From: Ceratotherium simum simum | Lineage: Eukaryota; Chordata; Mammalia; Perissodactyla; Rhinocerotidae | Length of the DNA: 64,000 nt | NCBI RefSeq assembly: GCF_000283155.1 | Contig: NW_004454173.1 | Coordinates: forward strand, 3,597,046-3,661,045 | Direction: 5' to 3' | Program-made: the position numbers and the translations under genes | In this document: piece after piece, positions 22,575 through 34,599 of the stretch | How positions within the stretch are numbered: the first letter of the stretch is position 1 | Layout of the letters: each line of letters begins with the position of its first letter | The notes under the pieces: generated by a model | What the model was told of the DNA's origin: nothing | What the model saw: only the letters and a program-made list of their open reading frames with translations | Databases searched by the model: none

Positions 22575-23335
22575 ACATTTTTTTAAGGATTGAAAGTCAC
22601 ATAGCACTTTTCGTTGTTTTGCCTTCCAAGAGCAGTGACAAGACGCAGAACTAGAGAACGAGAGAGGGTTAGCATGAAGGTAGGGTTCCATTTCAACCTC
22701 TTGTCCTTTTCAGCCTTAGGAGGCTGAAAAAGAAGGTACTCCATGAACAGAGGAAGGCCCTTTGATTCCAGGGAAAGGACAAAGCCTGTGGCCACATCTG
22801 ACCTTGTGGCCAGCTGAGCCGGTCCCCCCAGGTTTCTTCTCCACCCAGCTGCACACACTGTTCTTTATGCTATATTGAATATTAGGATTGGATTCAGGAA
22901 AGGAGACCTTCCCAGGGACAATTATGCAATTCTGCCATTTGCTTTACATTCCTCTCACGTTAACTGATTTTTACAAACAATTCCAACTCTGCTGAGTGAT
23001 GCTCATTGTCAGAGCGTCCTACTCTGGGGTCAGTCTACAACATCACTTTGGCTCCTGGCTCTCATCTACACAATTTCCCCACGAGCAATAAATGAAAGCA
23101 GCCCAGAGCACGTTTGGAGCGAGAGACTGGATCTATAAAGGTCAACTATTTTGGGAAGGAAGCCAGAGGCTTCCTAACCAAACAAGCACAAACCTCGTTT
23201 TCTTTTGCAGTCAACTATTTCCTCTCGGTCCCAGTCTATTTACGGAGCCGCTGGAATAGGTCACATCCTTCTCAGCATATCGTTGCTCAGCAGAAGGCCG
23301 TAAATTACTGACCAGTCCTGAAGACTTCAAACTCT
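22575..23335. other. Unique non-coding sequence
   Basis: No gene or repeat recognised. A 91-codon minus-strand frame at 22583-22858 and a 65-codon plus-strand frame at 23114-23311 show no motif. Confidence 0.45.
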
Positions 23336-23339
23336 GGAC

Positions 23340-23704
23340 CAGAGATTCTTGACCTTTCTTTGGTCCGTGGATATATTTGGTAGCCTGCTGTAGCCCGTAA
23401 ACTCCTTCCTCAGTGTTTTCAAATACTTAACATAAAATATACAGGATTACAAATGAAACAAGTCATGTTGAAATACAGTTACTAAAATATTAAAAATAAA
23501 TGTGTTCCATAATGTGTATGCTTTTCTGTTAATATTAAATATTAACAATGATAAAGTCAGCAGTACTGCTGACACCACTGTGGTTTGTTGCCTACACACA
23601 TGAAGGAAACACAAAATTTTAGTTAAGAGGTTAGTGAAAACAAACACGCAATTTTTTCCCACCCAAGTTCACAGACTGTAAACTCTTTCATTTAAGAACC
23701 CCTG
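23340..23704. mobile_element. Non-autonomous hAT DNA transposon with TSD
   Basis: The ends are imperfect inverted repeats: left 'cagagattcttgacc', right '...ttaagaacccctg' (reverse complement 'caggggttcttaa'). They are flanked by an 8-bp duplication (23332-23339 'ctctggac'; 23705-23712 'ctctagac', one mismatch). CAG-type termini with an 8-bp duplication are the signature of hAT elements. The 365-bp body has no transposase frame; the 71-codon minus-strand frame inside is not related to one. It belongs to the Charlie-like group, exact family not assigned. Confidence 0.8.
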
Positions 23705-23714
23705 CTCTAGACCG

Positions 23715-24395
23715 GTAGATCCTCTGGCCTGTGGCACCTCCCACCTGATGGTCCACAGGCAGCTCCGGTTCAAAAGAGTGGAGGGAACCTGCCATCGTCC
23801 ACTCCTCCCCACTCCGTCTCCATCTCCACAGACACCACCTGTCACCCAAGCCCAAACCTGAGTCTAAGCCGGGCTGTTCCCTCCTTCACCCTTCCGTCAC
23901 TCCCTCCTTGGCACTCCTCAGGGGAGCCTCCTCTTCTCCCCGTGCCATCCTGTTCCCTTAGTTGGGTCTCACCTGGATGGACCCGTGCAACAGTCTGCCT
24001 GCTGTTTTGCCTGCCTCAGCCTCCTGCCCTCCAATCTGTCCGTTACCAGGCTGTGGGAGTGCGTCTTCCAGAACACTGCTATGTTCACAGTCTGGAGTGA
24101 TTCAACCCTTCTGTGACGGCAGTATAGAACCAATCTTAGTGTAGCATAGAAGGCCTTCTGAAATCTGGCCCCCACTACTTTTTTGTCCCATCATTTGATT
24201 CGCTCACCAACACTCCAGGTCCCAACCAAGAGAAAAGTCTTACACTCGTCTCTCTCACGTTCCAGGATGCTTTCTGCCTCCAGGGTCCCTGCTCTAAAGT
24301 GCCCTTCTCCACCCTGGTCTCCTGGTCGATGCCAACTCATCTTGACTCATCTTATCAACCTGCATCCCCAGCCCCAGCCTATGTGTATGTGCACA
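23715..24395. other. Unique, C-rich non-coding sequence
   Basis: Rich in 'ctcc' and 'ccct'. Parts ('cacctggatggacccgtgca', 'tctgcctgctgttttgcctg') could be a decayed L2 or other old repeat, but I cannot support a call. No gene seen. Confidence 0.4.
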
Positions 24396-24399
24396 CCCA

Positions 24400-24402
<3 letters not shown>

Positions 24403-24431
<29 letters not shown>
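24403..24431 (+). repeat. (CA)n microsatellite
   Basis: About 14 CA units after 'gtgcacacccacgcg'. The open frame ending in (HT)n is an artefact. Confidence 0.95.
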
Positions 24432-24434
<3 letters not shown>

Positions 24435-24439
24435 GACTG

Positions 24440-27400
24440 ACCATTTTCTCCTGGGTTTCTTCCCCACATCCAGTAGATACTTCCATTAATAGCATCTGTA
24501 AGATGTTATTTGGATCATTTTTTAATCTGTCATTTTCTACTGGATGCTAAGAGTCCTTCAAGGGCTGGTTCCATGGTTTTGTTTTTGTTTGATTCCTCTT
24601 TGATTTTTTAACAACTAGCACAGTATCTAGTGTGTAGACTACACTTAGTAAATTTATGGGTTTTTTAAAAAGATAAACAACCAAAGAATGAATCAATCAA
24701 TTAGTGAGAAGAAAAAAATGCACCTGTAATTTCTTGCATTTAAATAGTGTCAAGTGCACCACTCATTCGTATTAAGGAACACCGCGGAGCCGAAAATACA
24801 AACCCTCTGTCATCTCATTTATTCTTCAGCCATTCTGTTGAGCTGCCCTCAGAGATGAAGGCACTAAGGGGCGGAGGAGGCCTGTGTCCCGCTTTGTGTC
24901 TGAAGTTTGGTAGAGAGAATCCAGGACTCCCTTTTTGGTAGAGCTGCTGACTTGCTGTGAAATATGTTCTGAGAAGTATAGGCACTGCTGGTCTCAGGAA
25001 CTTGCGGTTTCCCGCTGGTGAGTGGGAATTCCAATTCCTATTTAAAATAAATTCCAGGTTTGGAGGTCACTGAGTAAAAGTCTCATGATGTCTAGCAGAA
25101 TGATACCGTAATTTTGGCTTTCTGCTGTATTAGGTCTATGTTTTCTGTCTTCTAGGACTAAATGTCCAACATCTTTCCTTAATGGCCTGGTCCCTCACTC
25201 TTGAGATCTATATTTCTTCTTAAAAATATGTTGTTATTCCCCACCCACTACATTAATTTGTAAACAGCCACTGGTTAGTACTAACCTATCTGTGCAATTA
25301 TCTATTGGGGCTGCAGAACTGCTTCCCCAATAGTGTGCGGTAAGGGTGGGTGGGGACCACTCCAGTTTTGTAGAATTCTTTCAAATAAAGAGAAAAATTT
25401 GACCTTTTCATTTTGTTCAGTTCTGTGCTCAGTATAGTATTATTCTATGGGTTAAGAAAGGAAGAAGATGCTTGTGAGTTTTTATGATCATTATTTAGGG
25501 ATCGCTATCTTCGGGAAGATTTTTGCATTCATATCCTATTACTGTGTGCCTCTGGCCAGCGGGATTCCTCTTTGACTGTAAACTGTATGTTAAATAGGTG
25601 GACAGAAGCAGTGGCCTTCAAGAAACTCACTAGAGCATTTGACTTCCTCCTTAGGAAGACGTCATTATCACTAACTCGAGAACTGCTGGCAGTTATAAGA
25701 CAAATGTGGTGGCATCACAGCCATTCATCAAATGAAAGGAGAGAACGACCTTTGCCATCCATTAGGATGAGACGAAAAGCTTTGGTGTTAGCTCAGCTAA
25801 AACGGCACATACACCCAGGCCCACCTTGTCAATTCAGTCAGGGCACTGCCGGGAGTCATTCGACTGGGCTTTCTGCTTCTGCAGAGAGGAGGATTTTATA
25901 CAATCCCATCTCTAGTTCCAAAGCCCAAAGCCTTTCATTGTCGCCTGCCCTGGAAGAGACTTCTCATTCAGTGCTTTTCACACTTTCAAGGACAGAATAC
26001 AGCTTTTGCTAAATGTTGTTGGAATACACAGACATTTAGTTGCAGCTTCTTACAAAAATAAAAAAAAATCTCCCCCCCGAGCTAGCTATCTTTAGCTAGG
26101 TCTCCCCTGTTTCTTTTTTTGGAAACACAAAGCACTTATTTCTCTGGCCAATTAGTATTTCAAAAGCAAGCTCAGAGACAAGGCAAGGAATCCAGAACAT
26201 GTTTAATTTGTGGAAATGCTTCGTTTTTGATGCAGCCAAGGCAGTTAAAACATACAATTTATCAGAAGTGGGAAGGAGGCTGGGAAATAAATCTGAGATC
26301 TCAAGAATTCTTGGGCAAGCAGCCTTCAGAAGGCCTATAAATCTTGATATGGACATGGTCTCACAGGCTAAGGATACAGATTCAGCAAGGATGTCACAGG
26401 CGTGGACCTTGTCAACTCCACTTCCTGTATCCCCACCTTCATATTTATCTACTTTGCTCCCCTTCTGCCAAACATGCCCCCCCACCCAACCCTAACCCCA
26501 CCACTGGGCTCATTGCCTTAGAGACAAAACTAGGACAAGAGAAAGTAAGAGTGCCAACTAGGCCAGAGTAAAGGGTGCTGGGCCATAGGCCAAGGCTCCA
26601 TGGGGCAAAGCCACTGCCAGAGCACTGTGCCAGGGAGAAAGTCAAGGAGCACCAGGTTTCAGGAACTAGGGCCAAAGACAAAGAGCTGGGCCCAGAGATG
26701 CCAGGCTGATGGAGGAAGGGTGAGGAGATCCCAGGTCACTAACTCCAAAGTCCAGGGATACGAAGCCTTATCCTAAAGAGGCTCAGAGCACAGCTTATGG
26801 GCTAAGACGAAATTGGAGGAGATCACTATTTTTCAGCTGCACCTTGTATATGTTAAAGTAGTCAAGGGCATTGATGAGTAGACACCAATCCTCCTTCCTG
26901 TATCAGAAAGAGGCATCTCTCCCTCCTCAATTCCAAAGCTAAGGCCTCCGTCAGTATGCTGGGTTCCATGTCCTTCCATCTTCCCTACACCCATGCTCTA
27001 ACTTATTCTATCTCTGGTATCCTTAATCTTTCTCCACTGGCTCTTTCATTTCAACTTATAAACTTGTTGCCTACTTTCCCACCCAAGGAAAAAATGCTTC
27101 CCTAAATTCTGGCTTCCCCCTAAGTGATAAAGAAAGAAGGAATGAAAGAAAGAAAAGACTGAAGGAAGGAAGAAAGGAAGATACTGTTGTGTTTAAGAAT
27201 GTATACATAGGTTGTAAAACTGTTTTTAAAAGCCAAGTAATGATTATTACGAAGGTCAAGATGGAGAGGAGGGAGAGATCATACAGCAGCTTTGTGGGGA
27301 ACTGATAACATGCTATGTATTGACCTGGGCAGTAGTCATTCAGGTGTTTATTTTCTTGTTATTTGTTAACTGAACACACATATTACATAGAATTTTCTAT

Positions 27401-28375
27401 AAGTACCTTACCTTTTAAAATTTTAAGAAATTTTTAAAAATTTGGAAAAACAAAACAGCAACAAATTCTATGCTTGAGGTTCTGTATCTTCTCTATCTCT
27501 CATCCTTCCCTGCCTGTGTAAGTTGATTTCCTTCTCAGGTGGGTTCTATACACAGAAAGAAAGTTTGACATGGGCACACCTCACAGTGCACAAGCCTCTG
27601 GGACCTATATATGAAATCTCTGGGAAGAGATTCATGGGTCTGCATGGGTTTACGGCCACACCCTGGAGTGAGCCGGTAAACTGACTTCTGTGGGGTAGGG
27701 GCTGATTTGCAGTGTCTACCCATTTCTCTGGTGTAAATACTTCCACCATTGTTGATTTTAAGCTACCATCGTGATGCCACTTGTGAGCTGGAAGCAGACA
27801 GCTCTAACCCATCACTGCCACATTGCTGATCAAATCACTGTGTCCAGGTGGGGAGATGCACACTCTGCCCATCTTGGGGCAGAGGGCAAGCACACTGTGG
27901 ATAGGACACCATGAAGATTTACTTCACCAGAATTACACCGAGTAGGGAAAGGTGGCTGGCCAAAGGATAATCGAAGAACTACCACTAGAAAAATAAGTGA
28001 ATGCTGCACAGTTGAAAACAGGACATGCCTTTTGGACTCTATTTTTTTCCTTTTCCTTTCCTCTTCTTGTTCTACGTGATCTCATCCATCCCCATGGCAT
28101 CGATGTTGATGAAATAAGGATCTCCAATATCTACATCTTCATCTCTGGCTTGGTTTCCAAGCTCCAGCCTCATATTTTATCTGTCAATTGGATAACTCCA
28201 TCTGGATGGCCCCAGCAACCACAAACTGTGCGAATCCATAACTGAATTCATTCTCTCTCTCCACAAGCATATTCCTCTGGTTCAGTAGTTGGAAACTTCC
28301 AACTCATCTCTGACTCATTTCTCTCCCTCAGTTCCCCCCTACACACACAGCTGGTCAGTAAGCCCAAGTCCTATT
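24440..28375. other. Mostly unique sequence, includes a repeat-poor block
   Basis: No gene I can name. The part from about 24950 to 26050 has no recognisable repeat and contains a 146-codon plus-strand frame (25572-26012) without a known domain, signal or convincing splice sites. It could equally be conserved regulatory DNA or chance. A short GAAA/GGAA run lies at 27122-27180. A second copy of the dispersed repeat of 14441 lies at 27703-27800. Confidence 0.45.
27703..27800 (+). repeat. Diverged dispersed repeat, copy 2
   Basis: Aligns with 14441-14545 over 'gattt(g)...', 'atttctctggtgtaaat', 'gttgattttaagctacca' and 'ggaagcagacag'. Same orientation as the other copy. Family unknown to me. 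Confidence 0.5.
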
Positions 28376-28379
28376 GATC

Positions 28380-28945
28380 TGTGCCTCTAAGGTATCTGTC
28401 AGATACATCCCTCTCCTCTCCCTTCCAGTGCCATTGCACTAATTCAAATCCATACTGTCTCTCACCTTGACTCTCACAGTGACCTCCAATCTGGTTTCCA
28501 AGCCTCTTCCCGTCCATTCAAATTTCAAACAATGTAATCTTTCAAAAGTACAAATGTGATTATGGGTCAAACTCTTTTAAAGGCTCCCCACTGCCCCTGG
28601 GACAAAGTCCAGACTCCTGGGCATGGCACACAGAGCTTTTAACTGTCTGGCACAGTCTCCATCCCTGGTCACATCAGGCATTCTCGCACTCCTGGGCCTT
28701 CACATGTGCTGCTCTTTCTGCCTAGAATCCCTTCTTCACCCCTTGCCTAACTGGTGAACTCTTACTCATCTTTCACTGCCCGATGTAACTGTGAGTCTCC
28801 CTTACTACCCACCCCTAGCTCTGAAACTAACTGCTGCGTTATCTGTGCTCCCACAGCTTGTGGTCCAAACCTTAATAACAATACTTATGCTGCACTACAG
28901 TTAGCTGTTTATTAATCAATGTTTTTGAATGAATGAATTCTAGAT
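28380..28945 (+). mobile_element. L2 LINE 3' end
   Basis: Sense L2: 'cagtgacctccaatctggtt', 'gtaatctttcaaaagtacaa', 'aggctccccactgcccctgg', 'cttcacatgtgctgctcttt', 'ctgcctagaatcccttcttc', 'gaactcttactcatctttca', ending with 'tttttgaatgaatgaa', the L2 terminal motif. About 0.57 kb is preserved. Confidence 0.85.
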
Positions 28946-28949
28946 GTAT

Positions 28950-30100
28950 AGTGAATGGGAAAGATATGTGGATCATATCCACCAAGCTCCACAGTCCTGC
29001 TCTTTATTTCAGTGATCCAAATCCCTGTTCTGCCTTAGAAACAGTAAGAGTTTTGTTTTAGTGTTAAAAATAATAATAATAAATCATCTGGGCAAAGTCT
29101 TGACAGTTAGGACCATAACTCATCAAACAATTGGCTGAGAGATGCTGACAGTTCAAGAACACGTTCCTGTTTTTTAAAAAAAATCTATATTTACATCTCA
29201 TGTCCAGATGAATACGTTTCCTCTTATTTCATTTATAATCAAATATATTTTAATATTAAAGAGTTATTTTTGAGACTACCTTCTGAGGCATCTGTCCGTT
29301 AGAGGGCACAGGGCTGCGTGACATAACCAGGAAATCTTTTTGTAATAAAGCTGAGATCACCATGAATCTGGAGGCGTTGTCAGTTTTTTGTGTGACTCAG
29401 TCCATTACAGCGCAGAGACATTAACTTTCGTTGTCTCTCACTTTGCCAAAAGACAAGTTTAGGCACAAAAAAAGTCAATTTTGACTTAAAGGAAAAGAAT
29501 TTGATCAGTGTGCTCCCATTCTTTGCTCTAGTTTCTGGGACACACTTGCTTTCTCAAGGAGGATTAAATAACTTCAAGTGGGAAATTAAGAGAACTGATT
29601 ACTAAAGAAATAAGGGTCTTCTTGTTATAAATGGGAAGACTTAAGGAGAAACACTAAAACACAGACCAAGGATAGACTGTGGAACGAAAATGGAATCAAA
29701 CTGGAGTGTTTTTTCAAAATCTCATCCTCCAGTTGTACATTCCACAGGACAATAGGATTTTGAAGTTTAAAATGTCATCCTAGTTATAAATAATTCTCTT
29801 TCTTGATATTGGTGTTAACATTTGAGTATCTGCAACATGAAAATGAAAACCATCAATAAGCCTTGACTAAATTATAAGATCAAAGACTTGACTCTAGAAT
29901 GAAGTTACTCATGGCCCAGCCTTTACCCACAATGATAAAGATCTACAGCAGGAATAGGAAATATATAGATTTTTTGCTGTTTTTTCCTTCCTCCCACACC
30001 CAAGGTCAACAAGAACAAGGAATCACTGCACTCGTACTGCGATCTCTGTGTCAGTCTTCAAATCTTCAATACAGCATTATAGGGAGAAGCCATCAATAAT
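28950..30100. other. Repeat-poor unique sequence
   Basis: AT-rich with no recognisable interspersed repeat over about 1.1 kb, except a short TAA run at 29069-29082. No gene seen. Absence of repeats is compatible with conserved regulatory DNA but does not prove it. Confidence 0.4.
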
Positions 30101-30104
30101 CCAT

Positions 30105-30480
30105 CACTGTTGGCTAGGCACATTTCAGCCGGGGACCCAGCAAGAAGCAGATGGTATACTCAAATCGGTAACTTTAGAGGTGTTTAACACAGGGACTCTC
30201 GCTAACCTTTGCCACTCCTAGGCCTGAAGGGACTAGTGGTTTGGAGAATCCAGAAGGAGTGGCTGTATGGAAAGGGCATTTGACAGGAGCTGTGGCCTTT
30301 GGAGGTAAAGCAGCCGAGCCATTGCAATCTGGCAGGAGGGGCTAGGGAAATAAATACTCAGGCCTCACTCTTCTCTCACCCTCCAGTCTCCTGCCAGTGC
30401 AGGAGTTGGTGCAGTCTGTACTGGTAGGCCCCCTGTTGCACAGAGTGGAGCAGAACAGAGTGGAGGGTAGACCTAGATGG
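30105..30480. repeat. Diverged interspersed repeat, family not assigned
   Basis: The pattern 'gctaggcacatttcagccgg', 'gggacccagcaagaagcaga', 'gggaaataaatactcaggcc', 'tcactcttctctcaccctcc' and 'agtctcctgccagtgcagga' resembles a mammalian repeat I have seen in other loci. I cannot name it with confidence. Confidence 0.35.
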
Positions 30481-30484
30481 GACA

Positions 30485-32030
30485 ATGGCATACGTCTGTT
30501 TGAGACCAGATTGAAGAAGGCCTGCTGCCATTTATAGCTGCCTGACTGCACTGCCTTCCGCCTGGTGGTGCAAAGACGAAAAAGACAGGATGGGCGCTGA
30601 CGCTAGGACGTCCCTGGACTTTCAAGTTGCCATTTCCCACTAGGCAGTTAGGCAGGAGTAAGCCTGAGGACTTCTGAGACAGATGATGCAACTTTCCAAG
30701 TTTAACATTCTAAACGAATTGAATTGTTGGCAAGAGAGTACCAGCCGATGCTGTTAGAAAGATGTGATAGACTATTTTGTTTCTAACACGTCTCAAGCAA
30801 AGCACCCAAGGAAAATTTTCTCCTTTTCATCTGTTTGCAGATGGGATCCTTGTTTCTCTGGAGTCATCAGCAAGTGTTACTGATCCCCCATCTGAATCCC
30901 CAGCCACTAGAGAAGCGTGAGCTTTCAGGAGGGTTTATTCATATCCAGTCTTTATATTTTTGTTTGAAACCTGATATCTTGACTCCAGAGCCAAGTGTCT
31001 TGTGATCTGCCATCACCCAAATGTGTTTTTGAGGCATCATCCCAACGATGTTTTCTTCTGCTGCAAATAAGATGTTGTTGGTTTCTTTTCTGTTGTAGAA
31101 AATGTTTCGTATGCCAGTTTTCAAAAATAAAAATTCTAAAACAGTCCATGGAACATTCTAGGAGGGCTCTCAAGAGTGGAGAAGGTCTTGTCCAAGTATA
31201 GTGTGTGCATCTGGCCTGTGTTTAAATGATCACATTAGGAGAGCAGCCTGTGGGATTTCAGCTTAATTAAATAAATTGTATACTGTTAATGCGAAGAGGA
31301 ATGGAGGAAAGAGAGGACAACAGATTAAAAATGAATTTAATATACTGCTTCCCCCTCTTTTGCTAAGTAAAGCAAAGAGGTGCAACTATGTATTCTATAT
31401 ATAATTGATTACTGCTTTTCATCTGGTCATTTAGAAATTTATTCAATAGACGTTTATAGTCAATGTGGACAGTGTATCTTATTTGCAGTGTTTCATCAGG
31501 AAAACTACAGGAGAGTCTTATGGTATATTTTCTAGTTACATTTAAAGATGTTTATCTCACTTTAATATTTAAACACTACATATGAAACAATAAAATCTCT
31601 CTGTCTCTTTCTTATACTTCATGTTTCAAGATGTTTCTAAACCTTTATAAACAATAAGCTTCCATTACTCTTGTGAAGTTTGGTTTTCTTCTCCCTGGGC
31701 CAGACATACTACATGAGAGAAATAAAGGCACAAAGCTGTGGGACAGGGGATAGGACGCCCCTCTTCCTGCCACCTGCACCCTGCCGTCCTGCTCACTCTC
31801 CTCGCTCCCCGTTTTCCTAAGCACTCCCTGGCCTTCCTTCCGCTCTCCTGTCTCAGTCCTCGCCCGGGTTCTGTAATCCTCTGTCCCATCCACGCAGTTC
31901 CTTTTCATGCTGCCTGCCTTTCCTGAGCCATCCATAGCTTGGAGTCAAGTTTGCAAGCTGCTTGGGTGTCTGAACACTCACTAGAGCCCACTTGCCCTTG
32001 CTGTCTACTCAAACGTGTTCAGTCACCATG
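30485..32030. other. Unique non-coding sequence
   Basis: No gene or clear repeat. A 96-codon minus-strand frame at 31645-31935 overlaps two others and has no motif. AT-rich at 31250-31640. Confidence 0.45.
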
Positions 32031-32034
32031 AGAA

Positions 32035-32410
32035 ATACACCCCACTCAGCACATGGGGGTAAGAGGTGATTAAAACATGGTTCCTGCCCTCTGGGGCTTA
32101 CAGCCTAATGAGGGAGTTAGAAATATGCACACCCAAGCAGAGTTCAAAGTAATAATACAGATAATAATAAGTGCAGAAATGGGAATCTTCATAAAGAGGG
32201 GCCTCCCAAGAAAGAGCTGAATTCTGACCAAGCGTGTATACGACTGGAAGGCTTCCTGAAGGAAGTGGCATTGAGGATGGGCCTCTACCAGAAGAGGGGG
32301 AGCAGACAGATCTCCAGCCAATCAGAACAGCAGTGGTTGGGGGCTAGAGATGTACCTATGCACCAAAGGAGAGGGAGGCTGTGGGAGGCAGTCAGAGCTC
32401 CGAGGGAAAG
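32035..32410 (-). mobile_element. L2 LINE 3' part
   Basis: Antisense L2: 'acatggttcctgccctctgg', 'ggcttacagcctaatgaggg', 'gaaggcttcctgaaggaagt', 'ggcattgaggatgggcctct'. It fades out around 32410 in a purine-rich stretch. Confidence 0.75.
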
Positions 32411-32594
32411 AACATGGTGGGAAAAGAAAAACTTGGAAGGCAGAGATTGGAGACTGCCCGTGTTTAAGGAAGAGAGGAAGAAGAGAGGCCAGTGAGGGGG
32501 CTTAGAGAAAACCGTCAGAGATTAGAGGAGAACCAAGAGTTCAGTGGCAGGGAACCAAAGGGACAAAAGAATTTCCCAAAGAAGGGATGGCTAA

Positions 32595-32725
32595 TAATAG
32601 TTATGAGGAGAATAACAACTAACATTGTGGACTATTTAGTATGTGTCAGGCATTATATTAAAGCTCCTGACACGGCTAAGAAGTGATGGAGTTAGGACTT
32701 GTACCCAGGATTGACTCTTAACTCT
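32595..32725 (-). mobile_element. MIR SINE, internally deleted
   Basis: 'aacaactaacattgtggact', 'tagtatgtgtcaggcattat', then directly 'ggagttaggacttgtaccca' and 'ggattgactcttaactctgc'. The middle of the MIR is missing. Antisense. Confidence 0.65.
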
Positions 32726-32729
32726 GCAG

Positions 32730-33710
32730 ATGCTGAACAGAAGGAAGACCTGGACCACGCCATCTGCCGTGGTGGTTAGGAGCCCCCTGGGGACATCGCA
32801 AGGGAGAGATGTCAGTAGAACGGTTGGGACAGGTCGGAGTAAAAGGAAGTACACGTATCCAGTTTGACGCCTCTCCCAAAAAGTGTGGCAGTGAAACTTG
32901 AGAAATGGGGCGGTAACTTAAGAAAATAGGAAGACTCTTTTTTAAAAAGGAGCTTCTTAGACATTAGGTTGAATGTGAGCTTGAAAAGTGAGAGGAGATT
33001 CCCAAGGAGATGGGAGGAAGTGGGACCAAGGACACACATAAAAAGGTTACCGTGGGAACGATGAGTGACACTGCTTGCTGCCTCTGAGAGAAAAGAAAGG
33101 AAGACAGGATGAGCATTACGTTCATCTGCTGCTGGGGTGGAGGAGCTGAGGATGTTCTCCTAGGCTGGCCTCCATCTGCCCACTAAAGACAGCTAGTGAT
33201 AGGGGCTGGGATTCTGAAAATAGAAAACAGGATGCCACTGCAGCTCCTGTGCTCGGAAAAGCTGATCTGTAAACAGTCATGAATGTCCACTTGGAATGCC
33301 TAGGAAGTATATTTAGGACACAGAATGCAGGGCAGGGAAACAACACTGCCATGGGGTAAGATGGAAGTTGTTTTTGAAAGTAAGGAATCCCAAAGACAAA
33401 AAAAGCAGATCCACATTCCAGCCGAGTGCCTAGACTTCTTGATTTTTTGGCTCAGAAAACAGTAACCAAATAGTTTGGGCATCTATCTACCAGAGACTTC
33501 TGATAAATTAAAAGTCACCTGGGCAGAAAGCAGTGTTCCGAATGCCCGCGGTATGACAAAAGGTTCTTTGTAGCATCATCCCTGCAGAACAGGCATGAAG
33601 CAGGAGTTTCTGGATCACCTGGAGAGCCAGCGTAGGGCCCGGGCAGGAAAATGTGCTCTCACGGACTGACACAGCATTGCCCTTTCCTAGGTGACCGGAG
33701 AGCAAAGTCC
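32730..33710. other. Unique non-coding sequence
   Basis: No gene recognised. Several 60-76-codon minus-strand frames (32812-33705) have no motif. No clear repeat. Confidence 0.45.
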
Positions 33711-33714
33711 AGTG

Positions 33715-33870
33715 AAAGCAGCCTGGCCTGCGCTCTGAGAGCCTGGGTTCACGCCTGGGTCCTCCACGCAGTGGTGCAGGGTGCTAGGCGAGGTACTCAT
33801 GCTCTCTGAGCCTCATCTGCAAAGTGCACGTAATATCTACCACACAGCTGTCAGAAAGAGCAGGTAACAA
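33715..33870 (+). mobile_element. MIR SINE
   Basis: Sense MIR: 'tgagagcctgggttcacgcc', 'gctaggcgaggtactcatgc', 'tctctgagcctcatctgcaa', 'gcacgtaatatctaccacac'. Diverged. Confidence 0.7.
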
Positions 33871-33874
33871 AGCT

Positions 33875-34595
33875 CGTTTCCTCTCCTTTCCCTACCTGGC
33901 CGGACACTGAAAATTTCAGCTTCCAAGTAGGGGAAAAGAGCATGTTCATTACATCCAACATCATTCCATAGAGTCCTCTCTCAGAGATTTAAGCAGGTCT
34001 TTTTAAAAAAAATGACAGAAATTATTTTATTTTTGTTAAGCAGAGAAAGAAATGGCCAGGAACAAGTCCAGCGTAAACCTGGGAGAACCACTAAGGTGCA
34101 GGCATCTGCCCAGAATCCCCCTGGGGTCTCTTTTCGGTGGGCTGGTCACCACTGCTGCCTCCATAGCAGGCTCTCCCAAACATCTGAGAAGAGGTCTGAC
34201 AGAGAGGAGTTCACGGGAGAGAGAAAAGGCAGGCGCACGTGAAACCAAATAATGGGAGGTCTGGTGTCTCTTCCTTTTAGGAGGGATGGAATCAGGTATA
34301 TGAGACTTCCTCAGTACCATCTAGTCTGCTTGTCAGGAATTTGTTTCTAGAAAGACAGGCCTGGCCCTATGATAGTAGAACCCTCTACTCTTCAGAGTAT
34401 GAGAAGTTAGGCACAAAACTAATAACAGTAGCACAATGCTTGTTAGGTTTCCCTGTCACAAAATCCTCCACATTGACATTTCTTAGCTTCGCAAAAATGT
34501 TGAGGAAGGACTCTGAAATGCACATTACTTCAGCAGGAGAATAGAGCCAGCAGAGGAGAACTGTCGCAAGGCTCTGGCTTACATCCAGCAACCGA
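33875..34595. other. Unique non-coding sequence
   Basis: No gene or repeat recognised. Plus-strand frames at 34012-34252 and a 94-codon minus-strand frame at 34036-34320 overlap each other and lack motifs. Confidence 0.45.
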
Positions 34596-34599
34596 CCTA

